Source: an uncultured Clostridia bacterium
GTDB taxonomy: Bacteria; Bacillota; Clostridia; Lachnospirales; Lachnospiraceae
Length of the DNA: 5,784 nucleotides
Assembly (NCBI GenBank): GCA_947178045.1
Contig: CAMWWR010000138.1
Location: 1 to 5,784, forward strand
Direction: 5' to 3'
A model generated the notes under the pieces. That model was not told the DNA's origin, ran no database searches, and saw nothing but the letters and a program-made list of their open reading frames with translations. Each line of letters begins with the position of its first letter. The first letter of the stretch is position 1. This document shows positions 1 through 5,784 of this stretch, piece after piece. The translations under genes and the position numbers were made by a program.

Positions 1-1
1 G

Positions 2-949
2 CTCATGGACGACGACGGACGCGCCTATCTCTATTTCGGCGGCGGCATCCCGAACGATCAGTTTGCCGCTCCCGGCACGGCGCGTGCGGTGGAGCTCGGC
101 GAGGATATGATCAGTATTGTCGGCACACCGGTTACGCTTGACGTCCCTTATCTGTTTGAGGATTCCGGCATCAACAAAATCGGGGATACCTACTATTACT
201 CCTATTGCACGAACTGGAACGTCGACGACGAAGGCGCGAAAAAGTACGGCTTCCGCAGCGCGCAGATCGCCTACATGACGAGCGACAGCCCGCTCGGGCC
301 GTTCACCCCGCAGGGCTCCATCCTCAAAAACCCGGGAGATTTTTTCGGCTGCTACGGCAACAACCACCACTGCATGTTTGAGTTCAACGGCAACTGGTAC
401 ATCACCTATCACACACAGATACTCGAGCGGGCGCTCGGCGTCGACAAGGGCTACCGCTGCACACATATCGACGCGGTTACGATCAACGAGGACGGCTCCA
501 TCGCCCCGATTATGGCGACAAAGCCGGGCGTCCGGACCGAGGGCTATCTGAATCCGTTCGAGAAGACCGAGGCGGAGACCATCCATAATCTGGCCGGGCT
601 GAGCACAACGCAGTACGGCTCCCAGAGCACCTATTTCGGTGCCGGCAATATGGTTCTGAACGAAATCCACACCGGCGACTGGCTCATGGTTTCCGGCGCT
701 GATTTCGGCGAGGGAGCAAAGTCCTTTACCGCGAGCGTGCACGCCGACGAGGGCGCTTACGGAATCATCAAGGTATGCCTGGATAAGGCGGAGGGCGAGG
801 CGATCGCTTATCTTGAGGTCAGCCCGGACGGCTCCGCGGAATACCGCGAGGAGACCTGCGAGCTCATTGCCGAGGCCGCCGGAAAGCACAATCTGTGTTT
901 TGTATTCTACGGAGAAGGCTACACGGTGGACTACTGGTATTTTCAGTAA
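2..949 (+). CDS. Glycoside hydrolase family 43 enzyme with C-terminal CBM6-like module (5'-truncated by window edge)
   Basis: This is the 3' part of a GH43 five-bladed beta-propeller glycosidase, a family that removes xylose or arabinose from xylan, arabinoxylan or arabinan. The frame is open to the left edge (Leu codon at 2-4 before ATG at 5), and the protein begins mid-domain at LMDDDGRAYLYFGGG, the blade that follows the pKa-modulating Asp in this family. The ATG at 5 is therefore internal, and both the catalytic base and the modulating Asp lie upstream. The catalytic acid is visible as Glu (codon 158-160) in LFEDSGINKIGDTYYYSY. From about 560 to the stop the sequence resembles a CBM6 beta-sandwich, with GDWLMVSGADFGEGA (GDW at 674-682), a late G-KHNLCFVFYGEG strand and a terminal DYWYF (929-943). 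The linked CBM suggests action on polymeric or large oligomeric xylan. Export cannot be judged without the N-terminus. Exact specificity is not determinable; family assignment is firm, the CBM6 call good. Confidence 0.9.
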   Translation, partial: LMDDDGRAYLYFGGGIPNDQFAAPGTARAVELGEDMISIVGTPVTLDVPYLFEDSGINKIGDTYYYSYCTNWNVDDEGAKKYGFRSAQIAYMTSDSPLGPFTPQGSILKNPGDFFGCYGNNHHCMFEFNGNWYITYHTQILERALGVDKGYRCTHIDAVTINEDGSIAPIMATKPGVRTEGYLNPFEKTEAETIHNLAGLSTTQYGSQSTYFGAGNMVLNEIHTGDWLMVSGADFGEGAKSFTASVHADEGAYGIIKVCLDKAEGEAIAYLEVSPDGSAEYREETCELIAEAAGKHNLCFVFYGEGYTVDYWYFQ

Positions 950-1036
950 GCTGCCCCGGATAACGTGAAATACCGCCCGCAGGACAGGCAAAGCTTTCCG
1001 CAGACAGCATTTCCACAATATTTTCAGGAGAATGAC
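950..1036 (+). other. Intercistronic gap between the two GH43 genes
   Basis: These 87 bases separate two co-directional GH43 genes. I see no T-tract terminator and no convincing promoter, so co-transcription is likely. An in-frame GTG at 965 would extend the downstream protein by 24 residues, but that extension is polar, unlike a signal peptide and unlike the start of GH43 proteins. The gap is therefore better read as untranslated. The short palindrome AAAGCTTT lies near its middle. Confidence 0.5.
1026..1030 (+). promoter_or_regulatory. Ribosome binding site that fixes the start of the second GH43 gene
   Basis: AGGAG lies six bases before the ATG at 1037, an ideal spacing. The upstream in-frame GTG (965) has no comparable site. 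The protein from 1037 begins MAYNPILKLDYPDLD, matching the usual GH43 N-terminus directly before the catalytic base. Confidence 0.85.
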
Positions 1037-2668
1037 ATGGCATACAATCCGATTTTGAAGCTTGATTATCCCGACCTGGATGTGATCCGCGTCGAGGATA
1101 CCTATTACATGATCAGCACGACAATGTATTTTATGCCGGGCGGGGCAATTCTGCGCTCCTACGACCTGGTGCACTGGGAAATCGCAGCCTATCTGTACGA
1201 TATTCTTGAGGATACGCCGGCCGCGCGTCTTGCGGACGGACGAAATATCTACGGTCAGGGAATGTGGGCGGCCTCCCTGCGCTTTCACGAGGGCACCTTC
1301 TATGCCTGCTTCGTCGCGAACGACACCGGCAAGACCTACCTCTACCGCTCCGAGCGCATCGAGGGGCCGTGGCGGAAATCCTGCATTAAGGGCTTTTACC
1401 ACGACTGCTCCCTGCTCTTTGACGACGGCCATGTCTACATTGCCTACGGCAACACCGACATCTGGCTGACGGAGCTCGACGAGGAGCTGACCGGCCCAAA
1501 GCCGGGCGGACTGCACCGCCTGCTTGTCTCGGACAACCGCAGCCGGGTCGGCCTCGGCTACGAGGGCTCCCATTTATACAAGATCAACGGGAAATATTAT
1601 CTTTTCCTCATCCACTGGCCGAACCACGGCACGCGCCGCCGCACGGAGGCCTGCTTTGTCTCCGACTCCCTGACCGACACCTTTATCGGGCGGGATATTA
1701 TGGACGATGATATGGGCTATTTTAATGCCGGCGTCGCACAGGGCGGCGTTGTCGATACCCCGGACGGTCACTGGTACGCAATGCTGTTCCAGGACTACGG
1801 CGCGCTCGGGCGCATCCCGGTGCTCGTCCCGGTTGATTTCGACGATTCCTTCCCTGTGCTGGGCAACGGCGGCAAGGTGCCGCGCAAGCTGAAGCTGACA
1901 AGCACAAGGCCCGGCTACACCTATTCCCCGCTCTACGGCGGCGATGATTTCGTCTATCGTCCCGGCCCGGACGGGAAGGTGAGGCTGAAAGCCTTCTGGC
2001 AGTGGAACCATATTCCGAACGATGCGCTCTGGTCGGTCACGGTGAAAAAGGACGACGCGGAAAACGAAGCAGAGGCAGACCGCGGACACGGCTACTACAC
2101 GATCACATCCGGGCAGCTCGCCTCCAACGTTACACAGGCGGTCAACACGCTGACCCAGAGGCTTGCCGGCCCGCGCAGCCTCGTGACCGTGACGCTGGAC
2201 GGCAGCGGCTTAAACGACGGTGATTTCGCCGGTCTTGTCGCGCTCCAGGGCTGCTACGCCCTGGTCGGGCTGACCCGGGAAAACGGCCAATACTATGTCG
2301 TTATGCTGGAGCGCAATCCCGAGGAGGAGCCTCTGCCGCGCGGCACAAAGCCGGACTACAACGCCGTCGAAACCGCGCGCGCTGCCGTCAGCTCACCGGT
2401 CGTCGCACTCCGCCTGGACGCCTGCTTTGAAAATCAGCGGGACGAGGTGTGCTTCTTCTACGCTGAGGCGGACGGCACTGCGGACAAAGCCGTATCTGCG
2501 ATGGATGCTGCCGCGCCTGTTTTTCAGCCGATCGGCGACGCGCACCGGCTCTATTTCCGGCTCGACCATTTTACGGGCTGCCGCGCCGGTCTGTTTCTCT
2601 ATTCAACCGCCGTCACCGGCGGCAAAGCGTCCTTCTCCGATTTTCGTTTTGAGGCGGCAAGGGAATAA
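1037..2668 (+). CDS. GH43 beta-xylosidase/alpha-L-arabinofuranosidase-type enzyme, cytoplasmic
   Basis: A 543-residue glycoside hydrolase with the full GH43 propeller and a C-terminal beta-sandwich. By comparison with characterised GH43 xylosidases, the inverting catalytic set is Asp13 (base, in DYPDLDVIRVEDTYYM), Asp123 (pKa modulator, in YHDCSLLFDDG) and Glu176 (acid, in GYEGSHLYKINGKYYL). Other family marks are MPGGAILRSYDLVHWE (33-48) and YGQGMWAASLRFHEGTFY (72-89). From about residue 302 the protein matches the GH43_C2 concanavalin-like domain: FWQWNHIPNDALWSV, then NTLTQRLAGP, then DHFTGCRAGLFLYST and a final SFSDFRFE. Length fits this two-domain class. There is no signal peptide or membrane segment, so it probably acts in the cytoplasm on imported xylo- or arabinoxylo-oligosaccharides. 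It lies 87 bases after another GH43 gene, probably in one operon. Beta-xylosidase, arabinofuranosidase or dual activity cannot be separated from sequence alone. Confidence 0.92.
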   Translation: MAYNPILKLDYPDLDVIRVEDTYYMISTTMYFMPGGAILRSYDLVHWEIAAYLYDILEDTPAARLADGRNIYGQGMWAASLRFHEGTFYACFVANDTGKTYLYRSERIEGPWRKSCIKGFYHDCSLLFDDGHVYIAYGNTDIWLTELDEELTGPKPGGLHRLLVSDNRSRVGLGYEGSHLYKINGKYYLFLIHWPNHGTRRRTEACFVSDSLTDTFIGRDIMDDDMGYFNAGVAQGGVVDTPDGHWYAMLFQDYGALGRIPVLVPVDFDDSFPVLGNGGKVPRKLKLTSTRPGYTYSPLYGGDDFVYRPGPDGKVRLKAFWQWNHIPNDALWSVTVKKDDAENEAEADRGHGYYTITSGQLASNVTQAVNTLTQRLAGPRSLVTVTLDGSGLNDGDFAGLVALQGCYALVGLTRENGQYYVVMLERNPEEEPLPRGTKPDYNAVETARAAVSSPVVALRLDACFENQRDEVCFFYAEADGTADKAVSAMDAAAPVFQPIGDAHRLYFRLDHFTGCRAGLFLYSTAVTGGKASFSDFRFEAARE

Positions 2669-2683
2669 TATCCCTGCCGCCTT
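2651..2683 (+). terminator. Stem-loop at the end of the GH43 pair (terminator candidate, no clear T-tract)
   Basis: GGCGGCA (2653-2659) pairs with TGCCGCC (2675-2681) and GGGA (2661-2664) with TCCC (2671-2674), leaving one bulged A (2660) and a six-base loop. Flanking bases 2652/2682 (A-T) and 2651/2683 (G-T) can extend it. The TAA stop (2666-2668) lies in the loop. The right flank begins TTCGGCATATAC and is not a T-run, so efficient intrinsic termination is uncertain; transcript end protection is an alternative. It could separate the sugar genes from the flippase. Confidence 0.5.
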
Positions 2684-2721
2684 CGGCATATACTGAACGG
2701 AAAAAGAAATTACGGCGGGGC
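2684..2721 (+). promoter_or_regulatory. Leader of the flippase gene with a weak -10-like element
   Basis: TATACT at 2689-2694 resembles a sigma-A -10 box, but no recognisable -35 box stands 16-18 bases upstream, where the stem-loop sits. The G-rich stretch ending at 2720 touches the first ATG (2722) but is 10 bases from the second in-frame ATG (2731). The flippase may instead be read through from the upstream genes. Confidence 0.2.
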
Positions 2722-4473
2722 ATGTACCGTATGACGCATCCAGTTCATAAGGCCGGAAGGCTGTTAAAAAATAATATGATCGCAGGTACTCTTCTTCTGA
2801 CCTGCGCAGGGCTGATCACCCGCATCATCGGATTTTTCTACCGGATCTTCCTTTCCAACGCGCTCGGGGCAAGACTGCTCGGCATTTATCAGCTGATTTT
2901 TCCTGTCTACGGGATATGCTTCACGATCTTCGCCTCCGGAATTCAGACTGCGATCTCCAAGGAGGTTGCGGAAAAACAGGCAACGCGGGACGAGCGCGGA
3001 ACCGGCTGCTTTCTCCTCACGGGAACGCTGCTCTCCGTCGCGCTGGCGCTGCTGCTCTCCGCGCTCCTCTTTTTCTCCTGCCGCCTCACCGCTGATCTGC
3101 TCCTGCATGAGCCGGAATGCGCCGAAAGCCTGCGCCTGCTGTCCGTCGCCTTCCCGTTCTGCGGCATTACCTCCTGCATCAGCGGCTACTACTACGGCAA
3201 AAAACGTTCCTTTGTACCCGCTACCTCCCAGCTCGCGGAGCAGACCGTGCGCGTCGTTTTCCTGCTGCTCGTTTCGGCCTCCGTCCCGGTCACCTGCGAG
3301 CTTGCGATTGTTGCCCTGCTCGCGGGCGAATTATTCTCCTGCGTCTACTCCTGCCTCGGGCTGCTCATCATGCGCCGCAGGGAAAGAAGGCGCGCCCTGC
3401 CGGCGGGCATCCGCACCGGAACGCTCGGAACAGCACATAGCGGTCGAAGCGCAAATGCCGGAATGGTGCACAACAGTCGAGGCGCAAATGCCGGAATGGT
3501 GCACGGCGACCGAAGCGCAAATGCTGGTACAGCGCACAACGGCCGAAGTGCAAATGCTGGTACGGCTGCTCAGGCCGCGACTGCACTTACGGCAGGCCGG
3601 TCCGGCGGCTGGCGCTCCGACCTGAAAAGGCTGCTGAAAAGGAGCGTTCCGCTGACGACAAACCGGCTGTTCATCAATGTATTACATAGCTTCGAGGCCT
3701 TTCTTGTCCCTCTCACCCTGCGCCGCTATGGCATGAGCCGGGACGAGGCTCTGAGCATTTTCGGCATTTTAAGCGGAATGACAATGTCCTTTCTGATGTT
3801 TCCGGGTACGCTGACAAATTCTCTCTCCGTCCTGCTGCTGCCTGCCGTTTCCGAGGCAAGCGCGCGGGACAACCGCAGAGGGCTGGCCAGATCCATCTCC
3901 GTATCAATCAAATACAGCGTCCTCCTCGGCGTATTCGCAGGCTTCGCCTTTTTCTTTTTCGGCGAGGAGCTCGGCGTTGTTGTCTTCCACGAAGAAAAGG
4001 CCGGCGTCTACCTCGCCTGCCTGTCCTTTTTGTGCCCGATTCTCTATGTCTCCACGACGCTGTCCAGCATCCTGAACGGGCTTGACAAAATGAACCTGAC
4101 CTTCCTCTCCTCCGTGCTCGGGCTCACGCTGCGCGTCATTCTCTTCGGCGCGCTGATTCCCCGTCTGTCCGTATACGGCTATTTTGTGAGCCTGCTCGTC
4201 AGCCAGCTTTTTATGACGCTGTTCGATCTCATCCTGATCCGGCGCTCGGTCGCCTTTTCCTTCGACGCCGTGAACACGATCGTCAAGCCGTCCGTCATTC
4301 TGCTGGCCGCCGCCTCCTTCTTTTTCCGTGTATACGAATTTCTCGCCTCGCAGACCGCCCTTCCCCACCTGCTTCTGCTCGGCGTGTGCGGAACCGTAAT
4401 GACACTCTGCGCGCTCGGCCTCTTTGCCGCCACCGGCATTTTCCGCCGGAACGAGCCCGGCGCGGGCGACTGA
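2722..4473 (+). CDS. SpoVB/YtgP-type MOP-superfamily lipid-linked oligosaccharide flippase
   Basis: A 583-residue polytopic membrane protein of the MATE-like SpoVB/YtgP group, which includes proteins implicated in moving lipid-linked envelope precursors across the cytoplasmic membrane. The N-terminus carries the group's signature: AGLITRIIGFFYRIFLSNALG (30-50, last residue G50 omitted from any strict motif), LGIYQLIFPVYG (53-64) and SGIQTAISKEVAEK (72-85). I count 14 likely helices, near 20-42, 52-74, 97-119, 138-158, 172-192, 195-216, 308-332, 345-375, 398-415, 427-450, 458-480, 484-506, 521-537 and 547-572. The linker between helices 6 and 7 begins with basic MRRRERRR (217-224) and should be cytoplasmic. 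It is enlarged to about 90 residues by a tandem repeat (236-290), making the protein longer than typical relatives of roughly 520-550. The start may be 2722 or 2731; neither has a strong Shine-Dalgarno site. It is convergent with rsgA. The natural substrate is not predictable; a sporulation role is not shown. Confidence 0.88.
   Translation: MYRMTHPVHKAGRLLKNNMIAGTLLLTCAGLITRIIGFFYRIFLSNALGARLLGIYQLIFPVYGICFTIFASGIQTAISKEVAEKQATRDERGTGCFLLTGTLLSVALALLLSALLFFSCRLTADLLLHEPECAESLRLLSVAFPFCGITSCISGYYYGKKRSFVPATSQLAEQTVRVVFLLLVSASVPVTCELAIVALLAGELFSCVYSCLGLLIMRRRERRRALPAGIRTGTLGTAHSGRSANAGMVHNSRGANAGMVHGDRSANAGTAHNGRSANAGTAAQAATALTAGRSGGWRSDLKRLLKRSVPLTTNRLFINVLHSFEAFLVPLTLRRYGMSRDEALSIFGILSGMTMSFLMFPGTLTNSLSVLLLPAVSEASARDNRRGLARSISVSIKYSVLLGVFAGFAFFFFGEELGVVVFHEEKAGVYLACLSFLCPILYVSTTLSSILNGLDKMNLTFLSSVLGLTLRVILFGALIPRLSVYGYFVSLLVSQLFMTLFDLILIRRSVAFSFDAVNTIVKPSVILLAAASFFFRVYEFLASQTALPHLLLLGVCGTVMTLCALGLFAATGIFRRNEPGAGD
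3427..3591 (+). repeat. 33-bp tandem repeat array inside the flippase gene (four clear units plus one decayed)
   Basis: Units run 3427-3459, 3460-3492, 3493-3525, 3526-3558 and a degenerate fifth at 3559-3591. Units 1-4 share the core CGA-(A/G)-G-(C/T)-GCAAATGC near their ends and begin GGAA or GGTA; neighbouring units are about 75-80% identical by hand alignment. In the flippase frame they read GTAHSGRSANA, GMVHNSRGANA, GMVHGDRSANA, GTAHNGRSANA and GTAAQAATALT. The unit is 33 bases, so gain or loss of copies keeps the frame. The array sits in the hydrophilic linker between helices 6 and 7, not in a membrane segment. Confidence 0.93.
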
Positions 4474-4611
4474 GAACGGGCAGCAGCGTTTGCTGCCCCG
4501 CCCGCTCTTCCGGCCATTCTTCGCTCACTTTTCCGGTTCCTGTTTATCTGCCTCCTTTTATCCCTCTTATCCGCTCCCCCTTTATCTGCCCTTTTCTTCC
4601 GTTCTCCCACG
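4474..4611. other. Convergent intergenic region, pyrimidine-rich on the + strand
   Basis: These 138 bases separate the flippase stop from the rsgA stop. Apart from the hairpin at 4478-4498, the stretch is strongly C/T-rich on the + strand, and this bias runs on into the 3' end of rsgA to about 4650. TTTATCTGCC occurs twice (4543-4552 and 4581-4590), 38 bases apart, with TTATCC-like words between. No gene with credible coding character and no classic T-tract terminator was found for either strand. Confidence 0.6.
4478..4498 (+). terminator. Short hairpin just after the flippase stop codon (terminator candidate)
   Basis: GGGCAGCA (4478-4485) and TGCTGCCC (4491-4498) form a perfect eight-base-pair stem with loop GCGTT, four bases after the TGA of the flippase gene. 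The downstream bases (CGCCCGCTCTTCC) are pyrimidine-rich but not a U-run, so this is a weak intrinsic terminator at best. Its position between convergent genes supports a transcript-end role. Confidence 0.5.
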
Positions 4612-5676
4612 TCACTCCTCCGCGCTCCACCTCCTCTCCTTCTTTCCGTATTTTCCGGGCCGCTCCAGTCTTTTGAGGCGATGGAGCTCCCGCCCCCTGG
4701 CTCTTCTCTCCTCCGTCCGCAGAGCGACGTACTCCTCATACTGCTTTTGTTCGATCTCACCCCTCTCGATCGCCTCTCTCACCGCGCAGCCCGGCTCCGT
4801 TTTGTGGGTGCAGTTTCCAAACCGGCATGAGGCAATCAGGCTCTCGATTGTTCCGAACACGTCGGAGAGATCCCCCTCCGCGCGGCTCATCATAATAGTC
4901 CTCATCCCCGGCGTATCCATCAGAACTGCCCCGTTCGGAAGAAAAAAGCACTGCCGCCCGGTCGTCGTATGCCTTCCCTGGGAATCCGCCTCGCGGATGC
5001 TTCCGGTTTTCATGACCTCCTCCCCCATCAGATAATTGATCAGGGAGGATTTTCCGACGCCCGAGGAGCCGAGAAACACTGCCTTTTTTCCCGGCAAAAG
5101 CAACTGTTGCAGCTCTGCCTGGCCGATTCCGGAGACGGTGCTCACCGGCAGTACCAAAAGCTCCGGCGCCAGCCTGGCCACCTTCCCCCGGCAATCGGCC
5201 AGCTCCTGCGCGCCGACCAGGTCGGCCTTGGAAAGCAGGAGCACCGCCGTTCCGCCCGCCTTGGCCGCCGCGGCCAGATAGCGCGTCAGCTTCCCGAGGT
5301 GGAAGTCACGGTTCAGCGACATCACAAGAAATACATAGTCAAAATTTGCGGCTACCGCCTGATCCGGCAGCCCCATTGTCGGATTCGCCCGCAAAAAGCA
5401 CGACCTGCGCGGAAGCGTTTCCAGAATAATGCTGTCCCCCGCATCGTTTCTCTCAAAAACAACCTCGTCGCCGACCGTCGGAAAGGCGGCCTGCGGACTG
5501 CGGTAGTACGCGGAGGGTTTCAGAACGGCAAAGCGCCTTTCTAATGCTTCCCCTGCTCCGGCGGTCTCTGCTGCCCTGTGCTCCAGCAGTTCATAGCGGT
5601 CTCTGTGCACGGAAATCACCATTCCTCTTCCTGTATTATCCGTATTCCGGCCACAATTCTCCTGATAAAATTCCAT
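4612..5676 (-). CDS. rsgA: Ribosome small-subunit-dependent GTPase A (RsgA/YjeQ/YloQ family)
   Basis: A 354-residue circularly permuted GTPase that acts late in 30S subunit maturation in the cytoplasm, with GTP hydrolysis stimulated by the small subunit. An N-terminal OB-fold-like region (about 15-95) precedes the GTPase domain, whose motifs appear in the permuted order G4 (SKAD, 149-152), G1 (GSSGVGKSS, 203-211), G2 threonines (RHTTT, 235-239) and G3 (DTPGM, 254-258). The C-terminal zinc knuckle is complete: Cys284, Cys289, His291, Cys297 in CRFGNCTHKTEPGC. A basic, charged tail (about 320-354) follows. The ATG at 5676 has a perfect AGGAGG six bases upstream. G4 has Ser where Thr or Asn is usual. 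The length and the NFDYVFLVMSLNRDFHLGKLTRYL-type stretch (111-130 shown in part) resemble the longer RsgA form found in many Firmicutes, sometimes as a second copy. Family identity is very secure; whether it is the only rsgA cannot be seen here. Confidence 0.96.
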   Translation of the reverse strand: MEFYQENCGRNTDNTGRGMVISVHRDRYELLEHRAAETAGAGEALERRFAVLKPSAYYRSPQAAFPTVGDEVVFERNDAGDSIILETLPRRSCFLRANPTMGLPDQAVAANFDYVFLVMSLNRDFHLGKLTRYLAAAAKAGGTAVLLLSKADLVGAQELADCRGKVARLAPELLVLPVSTVSGIGQAELQQLLLPGKKAVFLGSSGVGKSSLINYLMGEEVMKTGSIREADSQGRHTTTGRQCFFLPNGAVLMDTPGMRTIMMSRAEGDLSDVFGTIESLIASCRFGNCTHKTEPGCAVREAIERGEIEQKQYEEYVALRTEERRARGRELHRLKRLERPGKYGKKERRWSAEE

Positions 5677-5682
5677 ATAATT

Positions 5683-5688
5683 CCTCCT
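5683..5688 (-). promoter_or_regulatory. Strong Shine-Dalgarno site of rsgA
   Basis: Read on the - strand this is AGGAGG, separated from the ATG at 5676-5674 by six bases (AATTAT). It fixes the start codon and predicts efficient translation. Confidence 0.9.
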
Positions 5689-5739
5689 GTTTCATTCTGC
5701 GCTTCTGTTTTTTTGCTCCACTGTTTTCTTTGCTTTTTT

Positions 5740-5770
5740 CGTATACCGGGGGAATCATCGGGATAGACAA
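5740..5770 (-). promoter_or_regulatory. Possible rsgA promoter
   Basis: On the - strand TTGTCT (5770-5765) and TATACG (5745-5740) resemble -35 and -10 boxes, but with a 19-base spacer, longer than optimal; shifting to GTATAC gives 18. The leader between here and the ATG is A-rich on the coding strand, with a run of seven A (5714-5708), as is common ahead of Firmicutes genes. The window ends soon after, so an upstream gene and read-through cannot be excluded. Confidence 0.25.
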
Positions 5771-5784
5771 ACTTGATTTATAGG

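Noticed and set aside
965..1036. GTG start extending the second GH43 protein by 24 residues
   Set aside because: No Shine-Dalgarno site fits the GTG, the extension is not a signal peptide, and the ATG at 1037 has AGGAG at ideal spacing and the expected family N-terminus.
1574..2089. 171-codon - strand frame antisense to the second GH43 gene
   Set aside because: It is fully covered by a confident GH43 gene on the other strand and has no recognisable domain.
3427..3591. CRISPR array
   Set aside because: The 33-base units are directly adjacent with no spacers, diverge from each other and are translated in frame within a membrane-protein gene.
2966..3625. 219-codon + strand frame inside the flippase gene
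   Set aside because: It is a shadow frame in GC-rich coding DNA; the protein is Arg/Ser/Pro/Ala/Cys-rich without family features, while the overlapping flippase frame is clearly membrane-coding.
4179..4760. 193-codon - strand frame crossing the convergent junction
   Set aside because: It overlaps the flippase in antisense and the rsgA 3' end in another frame, and its low-complexity Arg/Ser/Lys-rich product reflects the polypurine bias rather than a protein.
4424..5035. 203-codon + strand frame antisense to rsgA
   Set aside because: Its product is Ser/Pro/Leu/Arg-rich with no recognisable domain and comes from the pyrimidine-rich strand opposite a certain gene.
5544..5783. 79-codon + strand frame opposite the rsgA start and leader
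   Set aside because: It overlaps the rsgA 5' end and its Shine-Dalgarno site in antisense; the Phe/Leu/Ser-rich C-terminal part is simply the T-rich complement of the A-rich leader.

Overview
The window reads as a chromosomal segment of an anaerobic, gut- or rumen-type member of the Firmicutes (Clostridia, perhaps Lachnospiraceae or a relative). This is inferred from three things: paired GH43 hemicellulases, a SpoVB/YtgP-type flippase, and an RsgA of the long Firmicutes type. Base composition is fairly GC-rich (about 60% by eye), which explains the many long spurious overlapping reading frames. No RNA gene, insertion sequence, CRISPR array, phage gene or attachment site was seen.

Layout. Positions 1-949 (+) hold the 3' part of a GH43 glycosidase with a CBM6-like C-terminal module; its 5' end lies outside the window. 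Positions 1037-2668 (+) hold a complete, apparently cytoplasmic GH43 enzyme of the beta-xylosidase/alpha-L-arabinofuranosidase type with a GH43_C2-like beta-sandwich domain. A stem-loop carrying the stop codon in its loop ends this pair. Positions 2722-4473 (+) hold a 14-helix MOP-superfamily flippase of the SpoVB/YtgP type. A convergent intergenic stretch (4474-4611) has a small hairpin and strong strand asymmetry. Positions 4612-5676 (-) hold rsgA, a circularly permuted ribosome-assembly GTPase, followed to the window edge by its A-rich leader and possible promoter.

How they work together. The two GH43 genes are neighbours on one strand and probably form part of a xylan/arabinoxylan utilisation locus, the CBM-bearing enzyme acting on polymer or large oligomers and the other on short oligosaccharides. 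The flippase and rsgA are general cell-envelope and ribosome-maturation genes with no evident link to sugar use, so the window probably spans the right-hand edge of a polysaccharide locus.

The most unusual feature is an in-frame array of 33-bp tandem repeats (four clear units and one decayed) in the flippase gene. It encodes a low-complexity, basic, Gly/Ala/Asn-rich extension of the cytoplasmic linker between the two halves of the transporter. Otherwise the window is ordinary; I see no convincing new system.
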